From Sulfuriflexus mobilis (GTDB taxonomy: Bacteria > Pseudomonadota > Gammaproteobacteria > AKS1), in assembly GCF_003967195.1 (NCBI RefSeq), contig NZ_AP018725.1, positions 1,550,001 through 1,614,000 on the forward strand: DNA of 64,000 nucleotides, written 5' to 3'. A model generated the notes under the pieces. That model saw only the letters and a list, made by a program, of their open reading frames with translations. It was not told where the DNA came from and did no database searches. Shown one piece after another: positions 8,546-18,531 of the stretch. A program made the translations under genes and the position numbers. Every line of letters begins with the position of its first letter. The stretch's first letter is position 1.

Positions 8546-9368
8546 CCTTCTCGGTAATGTAGGTCACCTGTTCGTCAAATAACTTGGCCGGGATGTCGAC
8601 AGTACCCGCCTCGGTTTCGATAATCACCCTTGACACCCTGATATCCGTTACCAACCCCTCGACATCACCAATACGCACTTTGTCACCGACCTGATAGATC
8701 TGTCGTAGCTGATTGGCGGCAATGATATTACTGACATGGGTACGTGCCCCCAGACCAAATGCCAGGGCAATGCCCCCAAGCATGCTGGCGAGGATAATCC
8801 CCAGGACCACAGACAAAAACATGATATCGATGCCGATTTGATCGATACCGAGGATAATGGCGGTAAACAGGATAATGACCTGGGCCGTACGCGCCAGCAG
8901 ATCTCCCTGAGAAAGTTCTGCAGAGGCCGCCGCAGAGGCCACCAGGTCACGTACCAGGGAACTGACGACGAAACCGACCAGCACGATTAGCAGGCCGGCC
9001 GCCGCCAACGGTAGGTAAGTAATAATTTCTTTTAACCAGGTACCGAAGATGCTCAGCCCCAGGATCTCGGTTGCCAGGGTGACGAAAATAAGCATTAACA
9101 GCCAGAATACCAATTCCCCTACAATACGGGTTGGTGGATGACGTGGCTGTATGTGCCCCAGGCCCCGTTTCGAGATCAACCGCTGCCACAACTGGTCCAG
9201 GCTGCCAATAGCACGGACGACCAGCAGACGCAGCAAGCGGGCCAGCAACCAGCCGAGCACCAGTACCAGCACGGCGGCCGCAACCTTGGGCAGATAGGTC
9301 AGTACCTCGGCGACTATAGCCTGAAGTCCTGCGGTCAAGCCTTCAATAATAGAAGTCGACTCATTCAT
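8538..9368 (-). CDS. Small mechanosensitive-channel-like membrane protein
   Basis: A 276-residue protein with about five transmembrane helices. It has a TM-helix-repeat N-terminus (VAAAVLVLVLGWLLARLL) typical of the YnaI/CmpX-like branch. A glycine/alanine-rich pore helix (GIALAFGLGARTHVSN) and a short MscS-type beta domain (YQVGDKVRIGDVEGLVTDI) follow. It lacks the large C-terminal cage of MscS. The start at 9368 was preferred over an in-frame codon 60 nt upstream because GGAG lies 8 nt before it. It is the first gene of the four-gene unit with two MgtE-type proteins and Na/Pi-PhoU. The conducted solute is unknown. Confidence 0.8.
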   Translation of the reverse strand: MNESTSIIEGLTAGLQAIVAEVLTYLPKVAAAVLVLVLGWLLARLLRLLVVRAIGSLDQLWQRLISKRGLGHIQPRHPPTRIVGELVFWLLMLIFVTLATEILGLSIFGTWLKEIITYLPLAAAGLLIVLVGFVVSSLVRDLVASAAASAELSQGDLLARTAQVIILFTAIILGIDQIGIDIMFLSVVLGIILASMLGGIALAFGLGARTHVSNIIAANQLRQIYQVGDKVRIGDVEGLVTDIRVSRVIIETEAGTVDIPAKLFDEQVTYITEKGA

Positions 9369-9638
9369 GATTTTTCTCCGCCATTTTGCAATCAACCGAG
9401 CTTGTATAGCAGTCCGGCCACCCACCACACCTTACTGAAACAGGCAACCTGACTGTAAGTAACTGTGGGCTGTTTTTCAATTAATATAATAATAGTACAA
9501 TTTTAGGGTAAGCAATCGTTACACCAACCTGACTATTCGCCAGCATACTAACCGCATACAACCGGCTTCCCAGGCCCGACAGATGAATGTCTTTACGCTT
9601 CTTTTTTACGTAAATCATTTAAATTCCAAAGGATTCAA
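9369..9638. promoter_or_regulatory. Divergent intergenic region upstream of the mscS-mgtE operon
   Basis: This AT-rich stretch separates the minus-strand operon from the plus-strand symporter gene and must hold both promoters. On the minus strand, TTACCC and TATATT spaced by 17 nt (around 9480-9510) could form a sigma-70-like promoter, but the -35 box is poor. No riboswitch fold, operator palindrome or RNA gene was recognised. Confidence 0.35.
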
Positions 9639-9667
9639 TAGACATTGTTTTTTAAACCGTTTTAAAT
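9639..9667 (+). promoter_or_regulatory. Possible promoter of the dicarboxylate symporter gene
   Basis: TAGACA (9639-9644) and TTAAAT (9662-9667) are separated by 17 nt on the plus strand, about 44 nt before the start codon. The boxes fit a sigma-70 promoter only loosely, and the surrounding DNA is AT-rich, so chance matches are likely. Confidence 0.3.
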
Positions 9668-9680
9668 ACCCCAAGCCTAA

Positions 9681-9710
9681 AATATAGGCAATGCTAATAT
9701 AGGCAATGCT
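9681..9710. repeat. Two perfect tandem 15-bp repeats touching the start codon
   Basis: The unit AATATAGGCAATGCT occurs twice without interruption (9681-9695 and 9696-9710), ending exactly at the ATG of the symporter gene. No Shine-Dalgarno-like sequence lies between the repeats and the ATG. Copy-number change by slippage would shift the leader by multiples of 15 nt and could alter translation. Confidence 0.9.
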
Positions 9711-11072
9711 ATGATTATAAAATACTTATCAGCCAATAATCCGTTCAACTATCTTAGCAGTCACCTGACCCGACTGGTAAAGGGGCGATTATGGTTAAAG
9801 GTCCTGATTGGTATGGTCCTGGGGATTGGCGTCGGCATGTTAATTGGTCCTACCACAGGTTGGCTCCCTGCTGACACCGCGACGACTGTAGGAAACTGGC
9901 TGGCCTTACCTGGTCAGCTGTTCCTGACCTTGATTCAAATGATTGTCATACCCTTAATCTTTGCCTCCGTGGTGCGTGGCTTAACAGCGAGTGGGAGCTT
10001 TGAGCAACTACGCAAGATGGGCGTTGGTGTCGTCGTTTATTTTGTTATTACCACGACCATTGCGATTATTATTGGTTTAGGTGTTGCACAGTTGATCAAC
10101 CCCGGGAGTTTTGTTGAGGCCAACAGCCTGAAGGTTGTAGCGCAAACAGGTGCCATATCAGACGCTATCACACAAGCGGAGGTCCCCAGCATGTCTGACC
10201 TTCCGCAAAAACTGATGACTATATTACCCACCAACCCTCTAACCTCTATGGTTGAAGGGCAAATGTTACAGGTTGTAATCTTTGCGGTCATCATGGGCGC
10301 TGCGCTGGTTATAATGAATGCCGCGCAATCAAAACCGCTGCTTGACCTGATGGCCTCTCTTCAGGAAGTGTGTATGACCGTAGTGGGCTGGGCAATGCGA
10401 CTCGCCCCACTTGCCGTGTTCGGGCTAATGGCCCAGTTAACAACCAAGATAGGGCTTAATGCAATTTTAGGCATGGGGGTATATGTAGGCACGGTATTAC
10501 TGGGTCTGCTAATACTCATGTTGCTTTATTTGACGCTCATTTATTTTATCGCCAGGGAATCGCCCTTCAAGTTCATCCGCAGTATTCGGGATGTACTGTT
10601 ATTAGCCTTTTCAACGTCCAGCTCGGCAGCCGTGATGCCACTGTCTATTAAGACAGCTGAGGAAAATCTCAAGATTCATTCTTCCGTGTCACAATTTGTG
10701 ATCCCATTGGGTGCGACCATCAACATGAATGGCACGGCTTTATATCAGGGCGTCGCGACCCTGTTTTTAGCACAAGTCTTTGGTGTGGACCTGAGTATGG
10801 GGGCATTAATCCTGGTGATCGTTACTGCGGTAGGTGCATCGATAGGTTCCCCGGGAACACCGGGTGTTGGGATTATCATCCTTGCCATAGTGCTGGAAAC
10901 GGCAGGCATACCCCCTGCAGGGATAGTTCTGATTATGGGTGTCGATCGTATCCTGGATATGAGCCGCACGGCCGTCAACGTCTGCGGTGATCTGGTTGCA
11001 GCCAAACTAATGAACCGGTGGATGATGAAGACTGAAATGCTGGATATGCCCGCGCCTGAAGCGGCAAGTTAA
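9711..11072 (+). CDS. Dicarboxylate/amino acid:cation symporter (DAACS family)
   Basis: A 453-residue inner-membrane transporter of the GltP/DctA type that takes up dicarboxylates or acidic amino acids with Na+ or H+. Eight hydrophobic helices and the family hairpins are visible. They include the serine-rich STSSSAAVMP tip of the first re-entrant loop, the unwound-helix motif NMNGTALY, and the C-terminal substrate site DRILDMSRTAVNVCGD. The middle residue of the usual NMDGT is Asn here, which may affect the cation site. The start abuts the tandem repeat and has no clear ribosome site. The gene is divergent from the mscS-mgtE operon. The exact substrate cannot be read. Confidence 0.88.
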   Translation: MIIKYLSANNPFNYLSSHLTRLVKGRLWLKVLIGMVLGIGVGMLIGPTTGWLPADTATTVGNWLALPGQLFLTLIQMIVIPLIFASVVRGLTASGSFEQLRKMGVGVVVYFVITTTIAIIIGLGVAQLINPGSFVEANSLKVVAQTGAISDAITQAEVPSMSDLPQKLMTILPTNPLTSMVEGQMLQVVIFAVIMGAALVIMNAAQSKPLLDLMASLQEVCMTVVGWAMRLAPLAVFGLMAQLTTKIGLNAILGMGVYVGTVLLGLLILMLLYLTLIYFIARESPFKFIRSIRDVLLLAFSTSSSAAVMPLSIKTAEENLKIHSSVSQFVIPLGATINMNGTALYQGVATLFLAQVFGVDLSMGALILVIVTAVGASIGSPGTPGVGIIILAIVLETAGIPPAGIVLIMGVDRILDMSRTAVNVCGDLVAAKLMNRWMMKTEMLDMPAPEAAS

Positions 11073-11178
11073 TATTAATTTAGAATCATGCTGCATGAAA
11101 AAAGTCATCTATAACTTAATGCCAAACGGCATAGTCTTGTATGATATTGATCAGTGGCTAATTTAAACAGGAACAAGC

Positions 11179-12534
11179 ATGGAAAATATTTCGCTGAGCC
11201 TGGTGGCAATTGTTGTATTACTTGCTGCCAACGGATTTTTTGTCGCCGCCGAGTTTGCCCTGGTCAAGGCGCGGGGATTTCGTATCGAAGCCATGGCCAG
11301 TGAGGGCCGTTCAGCTGCTAAACTCACCTTACGTATGCAGCACAATCTCGAGGCCTATCTGGCCGCCTGTCAGCTTGGCATTACCATGGCATCACTGGGA
11401 CTGGGCTGGGTCGGTGAACCGGCGGTTGCTGCGCTGCTGGAACCACTGTTTCATGATCTGGGTGTGCCTGATGCGATACTGCACACATCGGCCTTCATTG
11501 TCGGCTTTTTGATTTTTTCTTCACTGCATATTGTGGTCGGTGAGCAGGTGCCAAAAACCCTGGCCATACGCAAGGCCGAGCCGGTTTCATTATGGGTGGC
11601 CTACCCGCTACACATGACCTACTTAGCGGTATTCCCCCTCAACTGGCTACTGAATGCCTCGACCAGCAGGATTCTGTCGCTGTTTAATGTCGCCGAGGCG
11701 ACGCACGCCGACGTCTATAGTAATGACGAACTCAAGGGAATGGTTGCGACGTCCGAAGAGCATGGTGAGCTGGGGGCAGACAAGGCCGAAATGCTGCGAA
11801 ACCTGTTCGAGTTTGATCAGCGTCATGTCGGTCGTGTCATGATCCCACGCACCGCCCTCAAATTACTCGATGTCAATGGTAATGCTGACGACAATCTCGC
11901 CATTATCCGCGATAGCGGTCATTCTCGCTTTCCTTTGATTGACAGCGAAAATAATGAAGAAATTGTCGGTATCGTATTGGCCAAGGACCTGTATGCAGCC
12001 ATGCTCAATGATGACAAGGAGCCCTGGACCCATCTGCGCAGTTTTTGCCGTGAACCATTTATTGTTCCGGAGTCACAGAAGGTCTCCAGATTGTTCGATG
12101 CCATGCGTGCCAAACGCGCGCACCTCGCATTAGTTGCCGACGAATACGGTGATCTAGTTGGCATCATCACGCTCGAGGACCTGCTGGAGGAGATTGTCGG
12201 TGATATCGAGGATGAAACGGACACATTCACCACCTCCTACAGCATCATCCTCCTCGATGATGAACGCTGGGAAGCCGATGGTCTGGCATCACTGTCCGAT
12301 GCCGAACGCAGCATCGGCCTAATCGTACCCGATGGACTGGATGCCAACACCCTCTCCGGCCTGTGTATGGCCGCCTTGGGGGAAATGCCTGAGGTGGGTG
12401 ATGAAGTGCTTGAGTACGGTTATCGCTTTACGGTACAGAGCGTGGAAAATCATCGGGTGGGCAAACTGCTCATCGAAAAACTAAACAGCATAGATAAAGA
12501 AGGCCAGGATGCTAAAACACCTTCACATGAATGA
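11179..12534 (+). CDS. CNNM/CorC-HlyC family ion transporter
   Basis: A 451-residue protein with the full architecture. A DUF21 membrane domain (about 1-190; AANGFFVAAEFALV, then GEQVPKTLAI) is followed by a CBS pair (about 215-345; MIPRTALKLLDV, then DEYGDLVGIITLEDLLEEIVGDIEDE) and a C-terminal CorC/HlyC transporter-associated domain (about 360-440). Members are Na+/Mg2+ exchangers or Mg2+/Co2+ efflux accessory proteins in the inner membrane. It precedes psiE and the P-type ATPase on the same strand, with gaps of 83 and 37 nt, so an operon is plausible. It is a separate lineage from the tandem CNNM pair after ackA. Confidence 0.9.
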   Translation: MENISLSLVAIVVLLAANGFFVAAEFALVKARGFRIEAMASEGRSAAKLTLRMQHNLEAYLAACQLGITMASLGLGWVGEPAVAALLEPLFHDLGVPDAILHTSAFIVGFLIFSSLHIVVGEQVPKTLAIRKAEPVSLWVAYPLHMTYLAVFPLNWLLNASTSRILSLFNVAEATHADVYSNDELKGMVATSEEHGELGADKAEMLRNLFEFDQRHVGRVMIPRTALKLLDVNGNADDNLAIIRDSGHSRFPLIDSENNEEIVGIVLAKDLYAAMLNDDKEPWTHLRSFCREPFIVPESQKVSRLFDAMRAKRAHLALVADEYGDLVGIITLEDLLEEIVGDIEDETDTFTTSYSIILLDDERWEADGLASLSDAERSIGLIVPDGLDANTLSGLCMAALGEMPEVGDEVLEYGYRFTVQSVENHRVGKLLIEKLNSIDKEGQDAKTPSHE

Positions 12535-12617
12535 CGATACCCATCAGGGTTAAACAAAACGTATACTACTTTGACCGGCACTTAATGCCGCAATGGTTAA
12601 TATAAGGTATCCAGAAC

Positions 12618-13100
12618 ATGGCAAAGTCAGATACATTGCTAACATCCACCAATATCAAAAATCTCTATACCAAGACCCTGAACCTGGTATTCGCTGTCAT
12701 CCTGTTGTTCATCACCCTGACGATGATCATCGGCGTCGTGCGCCTGTTTTACCGGATCGGCGAACTGTTCCAGGAAGGCGGTATTACCGGCAATTACCTG
12801 TATATTTTTGCCGATGTACTCACCCTCTTCATCCTTATTGAGCTATCCCGCTCACTGTTCGAATATTTCACCTCACACCGGCTGCGCCTGACCCCCATCA
12901 TCGATGCCGGCATTGTTTTTGTCCTCAGGCATATTATGATTGACCTGTTTAATCACAAACTGGAAACCGATAATATCTATGCCCTCAGTGTATTGCTGCT
13001 GGCCCTTGGCGCAATCCGCGTTAGCGCCTCCATCAACTTCCAACGTAATGAAAATGCATCACCTCACAGTGAGCTGGGGGAATCTGATACACACCGCTGA
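12618..13100 (+). CDS. psiE: PsiE-like phosphate-starvation-inducible membrane protein
   Basis: A 160-residue protein with four hydrophobic segments: FAVILLFITLTMIIGVV, YIFADVLTLFILIEL, PIIDAGIVFVLRHIMIDL and YALSVLLLALGAI. Their order and spacing match the PsiE family. E. coli psiE is regulated by phosphate starvation and cAMP-CRP, but its molecular function is unknown. No Pho box was recognised upstream here. Its position between a CNNM transporter and a P-type ATPase suggests a role in cation or phosphate stress (inference). Confidence 0.8.
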   Translation: MAKSDTLLTSTNIKNLYTKTLNLVFAVILLFITLTMIIGVVRLFYRIGELFQEGGITGNYLYIFADVLTLFILIELSRSLFEYFTSHRLRLTPIIDAGIVFVLRHIMIDLFNHKLETDNIYALSVLLLALGAIRVSASINFQRNENASPHSELGESDTHR

Positions 13101-13137
13101 TGTCTCAGGATGGCAGGCTATTACAGAGGAGTTTTAA

Positions 13138-15843
13138 ATGCTTGACCCGCTAAATCTAGAAAATATGTCATGGCATACACAAGACAGTGCAGCGACATTC
13201 CTGAAAGTATCTTCGTCTGCGGATGGCCTTTCGCAACAGGATGCCCAACAGCGGCTTGAGAAATTTGGCCCCAATCGCCTGCGCCCGGCGAAGAAAAAAG
13301 GCCCACTGGCACGCTTACTCATGCAGTTCCATAACGTCCTCATCTATGTGTTGCTGGGGGCTGGCGTCGTCACCGCTCTTCTGGGTCACTGGGTAGATAG
13401 TGGTGTCATTTTTGGTGTGGTGGTCATCAATGCCATTATCGGTTTCATTCAGGAGGGCAAGGCGGAAAAGGCCCTGGATGCCATTCGTAATATGCTCTCC
13501 CAGCAGGCGATGGTTAAACGTAATGGCAAGTTTATTAACCTCCCGGCCGAACTACTGACCCCCGGCGATATTGTCTTTCTCCAGTCCGGTGACAAAGTCC
13601 CGGCAGACCTGCGCCTGTTCAAGACCCGCGAACTGCGCATCGAAGAGGCTATGCTCACTGGCGAATCGGTGCCAGTGGAAAAGGTGACCCAGCCGGTGGC
13701 AGAACAGGCGACCATTGGTGATCGGAAATGTATCGCCTACTCTGGCACCCTGGTCACCTACGGCCAGGGTCAGGGTGTCGTGGTAGCGACCGGCGACCAC
13801 ACCGAGATCGGCCGCATCAGCGGTCTGTTACGCGAGGTACAGACTCTCACCACGCCGTTACTACGGCAGATGGCCACCTTCGCCAAGTGGCTCACTATTG
13901 CCATTGGCATCATCGCCGCGGCAACCTTTACCTATGGCGTGCTGCTACAGGATTATTCAGCCGGTGACATGTTCCTCACCGCCGTGGGGCTGGCGGTGGC
14001 CGGTATTCCGGAGGGTCTGCCCGCCATCATGACCATAACCCTCGCTATCGGTGTGCAGCGTATGGCCAGGAAACACGCCATTATCCGCCGCCTGCCGGCA
14101 GTAGAAACCCTGGGGTCGGTTACTGTCATTTGCTCGGACAAGACCGGTACCCTCACACGCAATGAGATGACTGTCTTGACCGTGGCCACCGGTGCCGGCG
14201 TCTGCGAAGTCAGCGGCGCAGGCTATGACCCCCACGGCACTTTCAGCCTCAACGGCGAGGATGTCACCCCGGAAGCCTTTCCATTGCTGCGCGAAGTCGC
14301 ACAGGCGGCATTGTTGTGCAACGATGCCTCGTTGTCAGAGGTGGGCGGCCAGTGGCTGATGCAGGGTGACCCGACCGAAGGTGCCCTAGTGACACTTGCA
14401 CATAAGGCCGGCCTTGAGCATAACTACTGTCAGCACCAATTCCCACGCACCGATGCCATCCCCTTCGAATCGCAACACCGCTTCATGGCCACCCTGCATC
14501 ACGACCATGCCGGGCATGGCTTTATCTACCTGAAGGGCGCGCCGGAACGGGTACTGGAAATGTGCCACCAGCAGCGCATGCGCGGTGAGGATGTCCCCAT
14601 CGAGAAGGCCTACTGGGAGACCTGCATGCACACCATGGCCAGCCGCGGCCAGCGCTTGCTGGCCATCGCCTTCAAACCGGTCGCTGCCGGGCAGCAAAGC
14701 CTTAGCTTCAGTGATGTTGAAGTCGGGCTGACCCTGCTCGGTGTGGTAGGTATCATAGACCCACCACGTGAAGAGGCCATCCAGGCGGTGCGCGACTGCC
14801 AGTCGGCCGGCATCCGTGTAAAGATGATCACCGGTGACCATGCCATCACCGCCCGGGCTATCGGCACACAAATGGGCATCGGTGATGGGATCACGGTGGT
14901 TAACGGTACCGATCTGGAAACCTATAACGCCCAGCAGTTAGAGGATGCCGTACAGCGATCAGATATTTTTGCGCGGGTTTCCCCTGAACAGAAACTGCAA
15001 CTGGTGACCGCACTCCAGGCCGCTGGAGAAGTCGTTTCCATGACCGGTGACGGCGTCAATGATGCACCGGCGCTAAAACGCGCCGACGTTGGGGTGGCCA
15101 TGGGGCATAAAGGCACCGAGGTTGCCAAGGAGTCGGCGGAGATGGTGCTGACCGATGACAACTTTGCCTCCATCGCCCATGCCGTGGAGGAAGGCCGTAC
15201 GGTCTACGACAACCTGAAGAAATCCATCCTCTTCATACTGCCGACCAATGGCGGTGAAGCGCTCATCATCATCGCGGCTATCGCCATGGGCCGCCTGTTG
15301 CCCATCACCGCGGCGCAGATCCTGTGGATCAACATGATCACGGCGGTGACCCTCGCCCTGACCCTGGCCTTCGAGCCCCCGGAACGTAACGTCATGCAAC
15401 GCCCGCCGCGAAACCCCAAAGAGCCCATCCTCTCCGGCTTCCTCATCTGGCGCATTATCTTTGTCTCGCTGATCATCGTCACCGGTACCTTCGGGCTATT
15501 CCTCTGGGAACGGCAACAGGGTGCCCCCATCGAACTGGCGCGCACCGTCGCCGTCAACACCCTGGTCATGTTCGAAATATTCTACCTCTTCAGTGCCCGC
15601 TATCTGCTCGCACCATCATTGACGTTTGAGGGACTGTTCGGAAACCGTTATGTATTATATGCCATCGGCCTGCTGCTAGTGTTCCAGCTTGGCTTTACCT
15701 ACCTTGGCCCTATGCAGACGCTGTTCGCCACGACGGCCATGAGTGCCGAGGCCTGGCTACGCGTTATCGTGGTAGCGTCATCGGTGCTGTTCCTGGTGGA
15801 GATAGAAAAGCTGCTGCTGCGAAAATATTCTAAAGCAGAATAA
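13138..15843 (+). CDS. P-type cation-transporting ATPase, CtpF-like type II
   Basis: A 901-residue ATP-driven ion pump of the inner membrane. It has the cation-ATPase N domain (about 11-80), the actuator with TGES (174-177), an M4 motif [10 protein letters not shown], and the phosphorylation site [11 protein letters not shown] with Asp334. The [14 protein letters not shown]-type hinge and a C-terminal membrane domain complete it. In M6 the sequence [16 protein letters not shown] replaces the NLVTDGLPA of calcium pumps, as in the mycobacterial CtpF group as I remember it, so the transported ion cannot be assigned with confidence. A GAGGAG-like site precedes the ATG. The ackA gene follows within 20 nt and is likely co-transcribed. 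Confidence 0.9.
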   Translation: MLDPLNLENMSWHTQDSAATFLKVSSSADGLSQQDAQQRLEKFGPNRLRPAKKKGPLARLLMQFHNVLIYVLLGAGVVTALLGHWVDSGVIFGVVVINAIIGFIQEGKAEKALDAIRNMLSQQAMVKRNGKFINLPAELLTPGDIVFLQSGDKVPADLRLFKTRELRIEEAMLTGESVPVEKVTQPVAEQATIGDRKCIAYSGTLVTYGQGQGVVVATGDHTEIGRISGLLREVQTLTTPLLRQMATFAKWLTIAIGIIAAATFTYGVLLQDYSAGDMFLTAVGLAVAGIPEGLPAIMTITLAIGVQRMARKHAIIRRLPAVETLGSVTVICSDKTGTLTRNEMTVLTVATGAGVCEVSGAGYDPHGTFSLNGEDVTPEAFPLLREVAQAALLCNDASLSEVGGQWLMQGDPTEGALVTLAHKAGLEHNYCQHQFPRTDAIPFESQHRFMATLHHDHAGHGFIYLKGAPERVLEMCHQQRMRGEDVPIEKAYWETCMHTMASRGQRLLAIAFKPVAAGQQSLSFSDVEVGLTLLGVVGIIDPPREEAIQAVRDCQSAGIRVKMITGDHAITARAIGTQMGIGDGITVVNGTDLETYNAQQLEDAVQRSDIFARVSPEQKLQLVTALQAAGEVVSMTGDGVNDAPALKRADVGVAMGHKGTEVAKESAEMVLTDDNFASIAHAVEEGRTVYDNLKKSILFILPTNGGEALIIIAAIAMGRLLPITAAQILWINMITAVTLALTLAFEPPERNVMQRPPRNPKEPILSGFLIWRIIFVSLIIVTGTFGLFLWERQQGAPIELARTVAVNTLVMFEIFYLFSARYLLAPSLTFEGLFGNRYVLYAIGLLLVFQLGFTYLGPMQTLFATTAMSAEAWLRVIVVASSVLFLVEIEKLLLRKYSKAE

Positions 15844-15861
15844 GGAACATTGATTAATTCA

Positions 15862-17091
15862 ATGCGCGTACTCGTTATTAACTCAGGCAGTTCGTCCATA
15901 AAATTCCGTCTCTATGACATGGGGCAGGAAGTGTTATTGATGTCGGGCACCCTGGAACGCATCGGTGAAACCAGGGGTAAGAGTGTTTATCGTGAGTATG
16001 CTGGCCATGGCAAGGTAAAAGAATACAAACAGAATTCGTCTGTCATTGATCACGCGGCCGGCCTGAAACAAATCTTTGCCTTTCTGCAAAGCCACGGTGC
16101 TATAGATTCTATAAAGTCAGATTCAATAAAATCCTTGCACGCCATTGGCCATCGCGTTGTTCATGGTGGTGAGGCCTTCCAGGCTCCAATGCGCATCGAT
16201 GCAGACGTTATTGACGGCATACGCAATATGATACCGCTTGCACCGTTACACAACCCGGCTAACCTGGCCGGCATTGAGGCCGCGCAGCGGCTGTGCCCTC
16301 AGGTACCACAGGTTGCCGTATTCGATACGGCCTTCTTTAGGGATCTGCCGCCACAGGCCTACCGTTATGCCCTGCCCGATAAACTATACCGACAGCATCA
16401 TGTGCGTCGTTACGGGTTTCACGGTACCTCACACCAATATGTCGCCAGACAGGCGGCCGAGTATATGCAGCAGCCGCTGGAGTCATTGCGGCTCATCACG
16501 CTGCACCTCGGCAATGGTGCCAGTGCTGCGGCGATCCGCGATGGCATCTGCATCGACACCTCCATGGGCATGACGCCACTGGAGGGCCTCATTATGGGAA
16601 CGCGGTGTGGGGATCTTGATCCATCTATACATTTTTACCTCACCAGGACACTGGGTATGGGTCTTGATGAAATCGAAACCCTGTTAAACCATGATAGCGG
16701 CATGCAGGGTCTATGCGGCGTCAGTGATATGCGAGAAGTACACCGCCTGGTGAATGAGGGTAATGAACAGGCACGACTTGCCATTGATATGTATTGTTAC
16801 CGGATAAGCAAATATATCGGCGCCTACTCTGTTGCTCTTGGGGGATTGGATGCGCTGGTATTCACTGGCGGGGTCGGTGAAAACGATGGGGTTATTCGTC
16901 AGACTGTCTGCAATAGGCTGTCGCTATTCGGCATCTCACTCGATCACCAACAAAACCAAGCCGGGGCAAGAGGCATATTTGACATCAGTGGGGAAGACAG
17001 CAAGGTCAAGGTGCTGGTTGTCCACACCAATGAGGAACTCGAAATCGCCCGCCAGACGGTATCGTTCATCGACAAAAGCAACGTTCCCTGA
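15862..17091 (+). CDS. ackA: Acetate kinase
   Basis: A 409-residue cytoplasmic enzyme that interconverts acetyl-phosphate + ADP and acetate + ATP. The ASKHA-fold signatures are intact: VINSGSSSIKF at the N-terminus, HRVVHGGE, the catalytic-His stretch RRYGFHGTSH, LHLGNGAS and FTGGVGEND. The length is normal for the family. A TTG at 15850 lies 3 nt after AAGGA and is an alternative start; ATG at 15862 was chosen because it gives the standard family N-terminus. It follows the P-type ATPase gene directly. A decayed copy of its 3' end is found 3 kb downstream, next to phosphoketolase, the enzyme whose product it uses. Confidence 0.95.
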   Translation: MRVLVINSGSSSIKFRLYDMGQEVLLMSGTLERIGETRGKSVYREYAGHGKVKEYKQNSSVIDHAAGLKQIFAFLQSHGAIDSIKSDSIKSLHAIGHRVVHGGEAFQAPMRIDADVIDGIRNMIPLAPLHNPANLAGIEAAQRLCPQVPQVAVFDTAFFRDLPPQAYRYALPDKLYRQHHVRRYGFHGTSHQYVARQAAEYMQQPLESLRLITLHLGNGASAAAIRDGICIDTSMGMTPLEGLIMGTRCGDLDPSIHFYLTRTLGMGLDEIETLLNHDSGMQGLCGVSDMREVHRLVNEGNEQARLAIDMYCYRISKYIGAYSVALGGLDALVFTGGVGENDGVIRQTVCNRLSLFGISLDHQQNQAGARGIFDISGEDSKVKVLVVHTNEELEIARQTVSFIDKSNVP

Positions 17092-17248
17092 TGGCCGTGC
17101 GTTGGCTGTTTTTCAGGCAAAGCCTGGGAAAAACCGGCGGAAGTGTGGCTGCAAAATATATGTTGCTTATATATCCTCAACAACTATAAAAAGCGGAAAA
17201 GCGCCTTGATGATAAAACAGAACAGACGCTGTACAGGCAAACCAAACT

Positions 17249-18514
17249 CTAACCACTTTTTTCGACGCGGAGTTTCCCAATACCGCGCTCGGTCGTCTGC
17301 TCCACCGTAAAGCGGTAGCCGGACTGGAGCACGCACTCGCCTTCTGTCGGAATATGACGAAGATGTGAAATCACCATGCCGCCGATGGTGTGGGCTTCAA
17401 GCGATGGCAATACTACATCAAGCACGGCACTCGCTTCCGTAATGGGTACACGACCTTCCATCAAGTAAACATCTTCCTCCAGTTCCTCAATGCTGTATTT
17501 GTGTCGCGGCAGATGGCCTTCAAAAGTATAGCCGACGTTCATCACCTCGCCGACGATCTCCTCCAGGATGTCCTCCAGGGTGATCATGCCAATGGCAGAG
17601 CCGAACTCGTCAACCACCACCGCCATATGATCATGCCGCTGCTGCAATACCGGTAACAACTCATCCAGCAATTGATGTGCCGTCACATAGTATGCGGGCT
17701 TGATGAGTTCAGACAGTGGTTGTTCTATCAGTTTCGGATCCATCAGGTCCCATAGGGTAAAACCCACGACGCCGATGATTTGGTTATGCTCGCCTTCATA
17801 GACGGGCAGACGGAAGTGGGCCCGCTGTCGTGCCAGCCGAACGGCATCCCGGCTGGTCTTGTCGTTGCTGATCGTCGTCATCTCGGCAATGGGGATCATC
17901 GCCTGGCCTACAGTGGTAACCGCAAAACTTGTGACCCGCATGATACGGTCACGGTCAAATACGTCTATGTCTGCGCCCTGCTCCGCCATTTCAATCACAG
18001 TACGTATCTGCTCGCGATTGGTGAAAAGTTCCCGGTGGGCTATTTCAACGCCTGCCAGGTGTGCCACCCTGCGCGCTACCCATGAGAATACGAACACCAG
18101 CGGGTAAAACAACCATGAGAAAAATTGCAAGGGGTAGACGATGATAGGCGCCAGCAGATCGGCCTTTTGCTGGTACACACTCTTGGGTACCACTTCACCA
18201 AAGATAAGGAATAGCGGTGTATAAACCAGAAAGGCGTAAACATCGCCATATTCACCGAAGAACCTGATCATCAGTATCGTGCCTAACGTGGTAAGCACCA
18301 CCAGCGAAATATTGGTTCCCACCAGGGTGGTCCCCAGTAGCACCTCGGGCTTGTAAAACAGCTTCAACACCAGGGCGGCACCCCGATGCCCCTGATTGGC
18401 AAGATGCTGCAACTTCAGGCGGTCGGCATGCACCAGTGCAATCTCCGAGCCGGAAAAAAATCCCTGCAGCAGGAGCAGCGCCAGCATGGCCAGAATAGTC
18501 AGTACTATATCCAT
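17249..18514 (-). CDS. CNNM/CorC-HlyC family protein, second of tandem pair
   Basis: A 421-residue inner-membrane protein: DUF21 membrane domain (LQGFFSGSEIALVHADRLKL at the start, then FGEVVPKSVY), CBS pair (about 200-330; DEFGSAIGMITLEDILEEIVGEV) and C-terminal CorC/HlyC domain ending near VEKSG. It is predicted to take part in Mg2+/Na+ or divalent metal export. It starts 17 nt after the stop of the upstream paralogue, giving a two-gene operon. The pair lies on the opposite strand to ackA and xfp and separates them, which fits an insertion between two functionally linked genes. Confidence 0.88.
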   Translation of the reverse strand: MDIVLTILAMLALLLLQGFFSGSEIALVHADRLKLQHLANQGHRGAALVLKLFYKPEVLLGTTLVGTNISLVVLTTLGTILMIRFFGEYGDVYAFLVYTPLFLIFGEVVPKSVYQQKADLLAPIIVYPLQFFSWLFYPLVFVFSWVARRVAHLAGVEIAHRELFTNREQIRTVIEMAEQGADIDVFDRDRIMRVTSFAVTTVGQAMIPIAEMTTISNDKTSRDAVRLARQRAHFRLPVYEGEHNQIIGVVGFTLWDLMDPKLIEQPLSELIKPAYYVTAHQLLDELLPVLQQRHDHMAVVVDEFGSAIGMITLEDILEEIVGEVMNVGYTFEGHLPRHKYSIEELEEDVYLMEGRVPITEASAVLDVVLPSLEAHTIGGMVISHLRHIPTEGECVLQSGYRFTVEQTTERGIGKLRVEKSG

Positions 18515-18531
18515 TGATTGCTCACCGGTAA

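Noticed and set aside
9369-9710. Magnesium riboswitch or mgtL-like leader before the mscS-mgtE operon
   Set aside because: No conserved M-box-like elements, leader peptide or strong multi-stem structure could be recognised by eye.
13957-14871. Long open frames on the minus strand inside the P-type ATPase gene, and similar ones inside other G+C-rich genes
   Set aside because: They lie antisense to a conserved gene, have no recognisable domain and low-complexity compositions, so they are coding shadows.
15849-15863. ATTGA-TTAAT-TCAAT as an FNR/Anr box
   Set aside because: The arms are spaced wrongly for the TTGAT-N4-ATCAA consensus and the sequence overlaps the start codon of ackA.
17109-17133. 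Hairpin after ackA as an intrinsic terminator
   Set aside because: The stem CAGGC/GCCTG is preceded by a T-run and followed by an A-run on both strands, the reverse of what an intrinsic terminator needs. A decayed form of it also follows the ackA remnant, so it is simply part of the duplicated flank.
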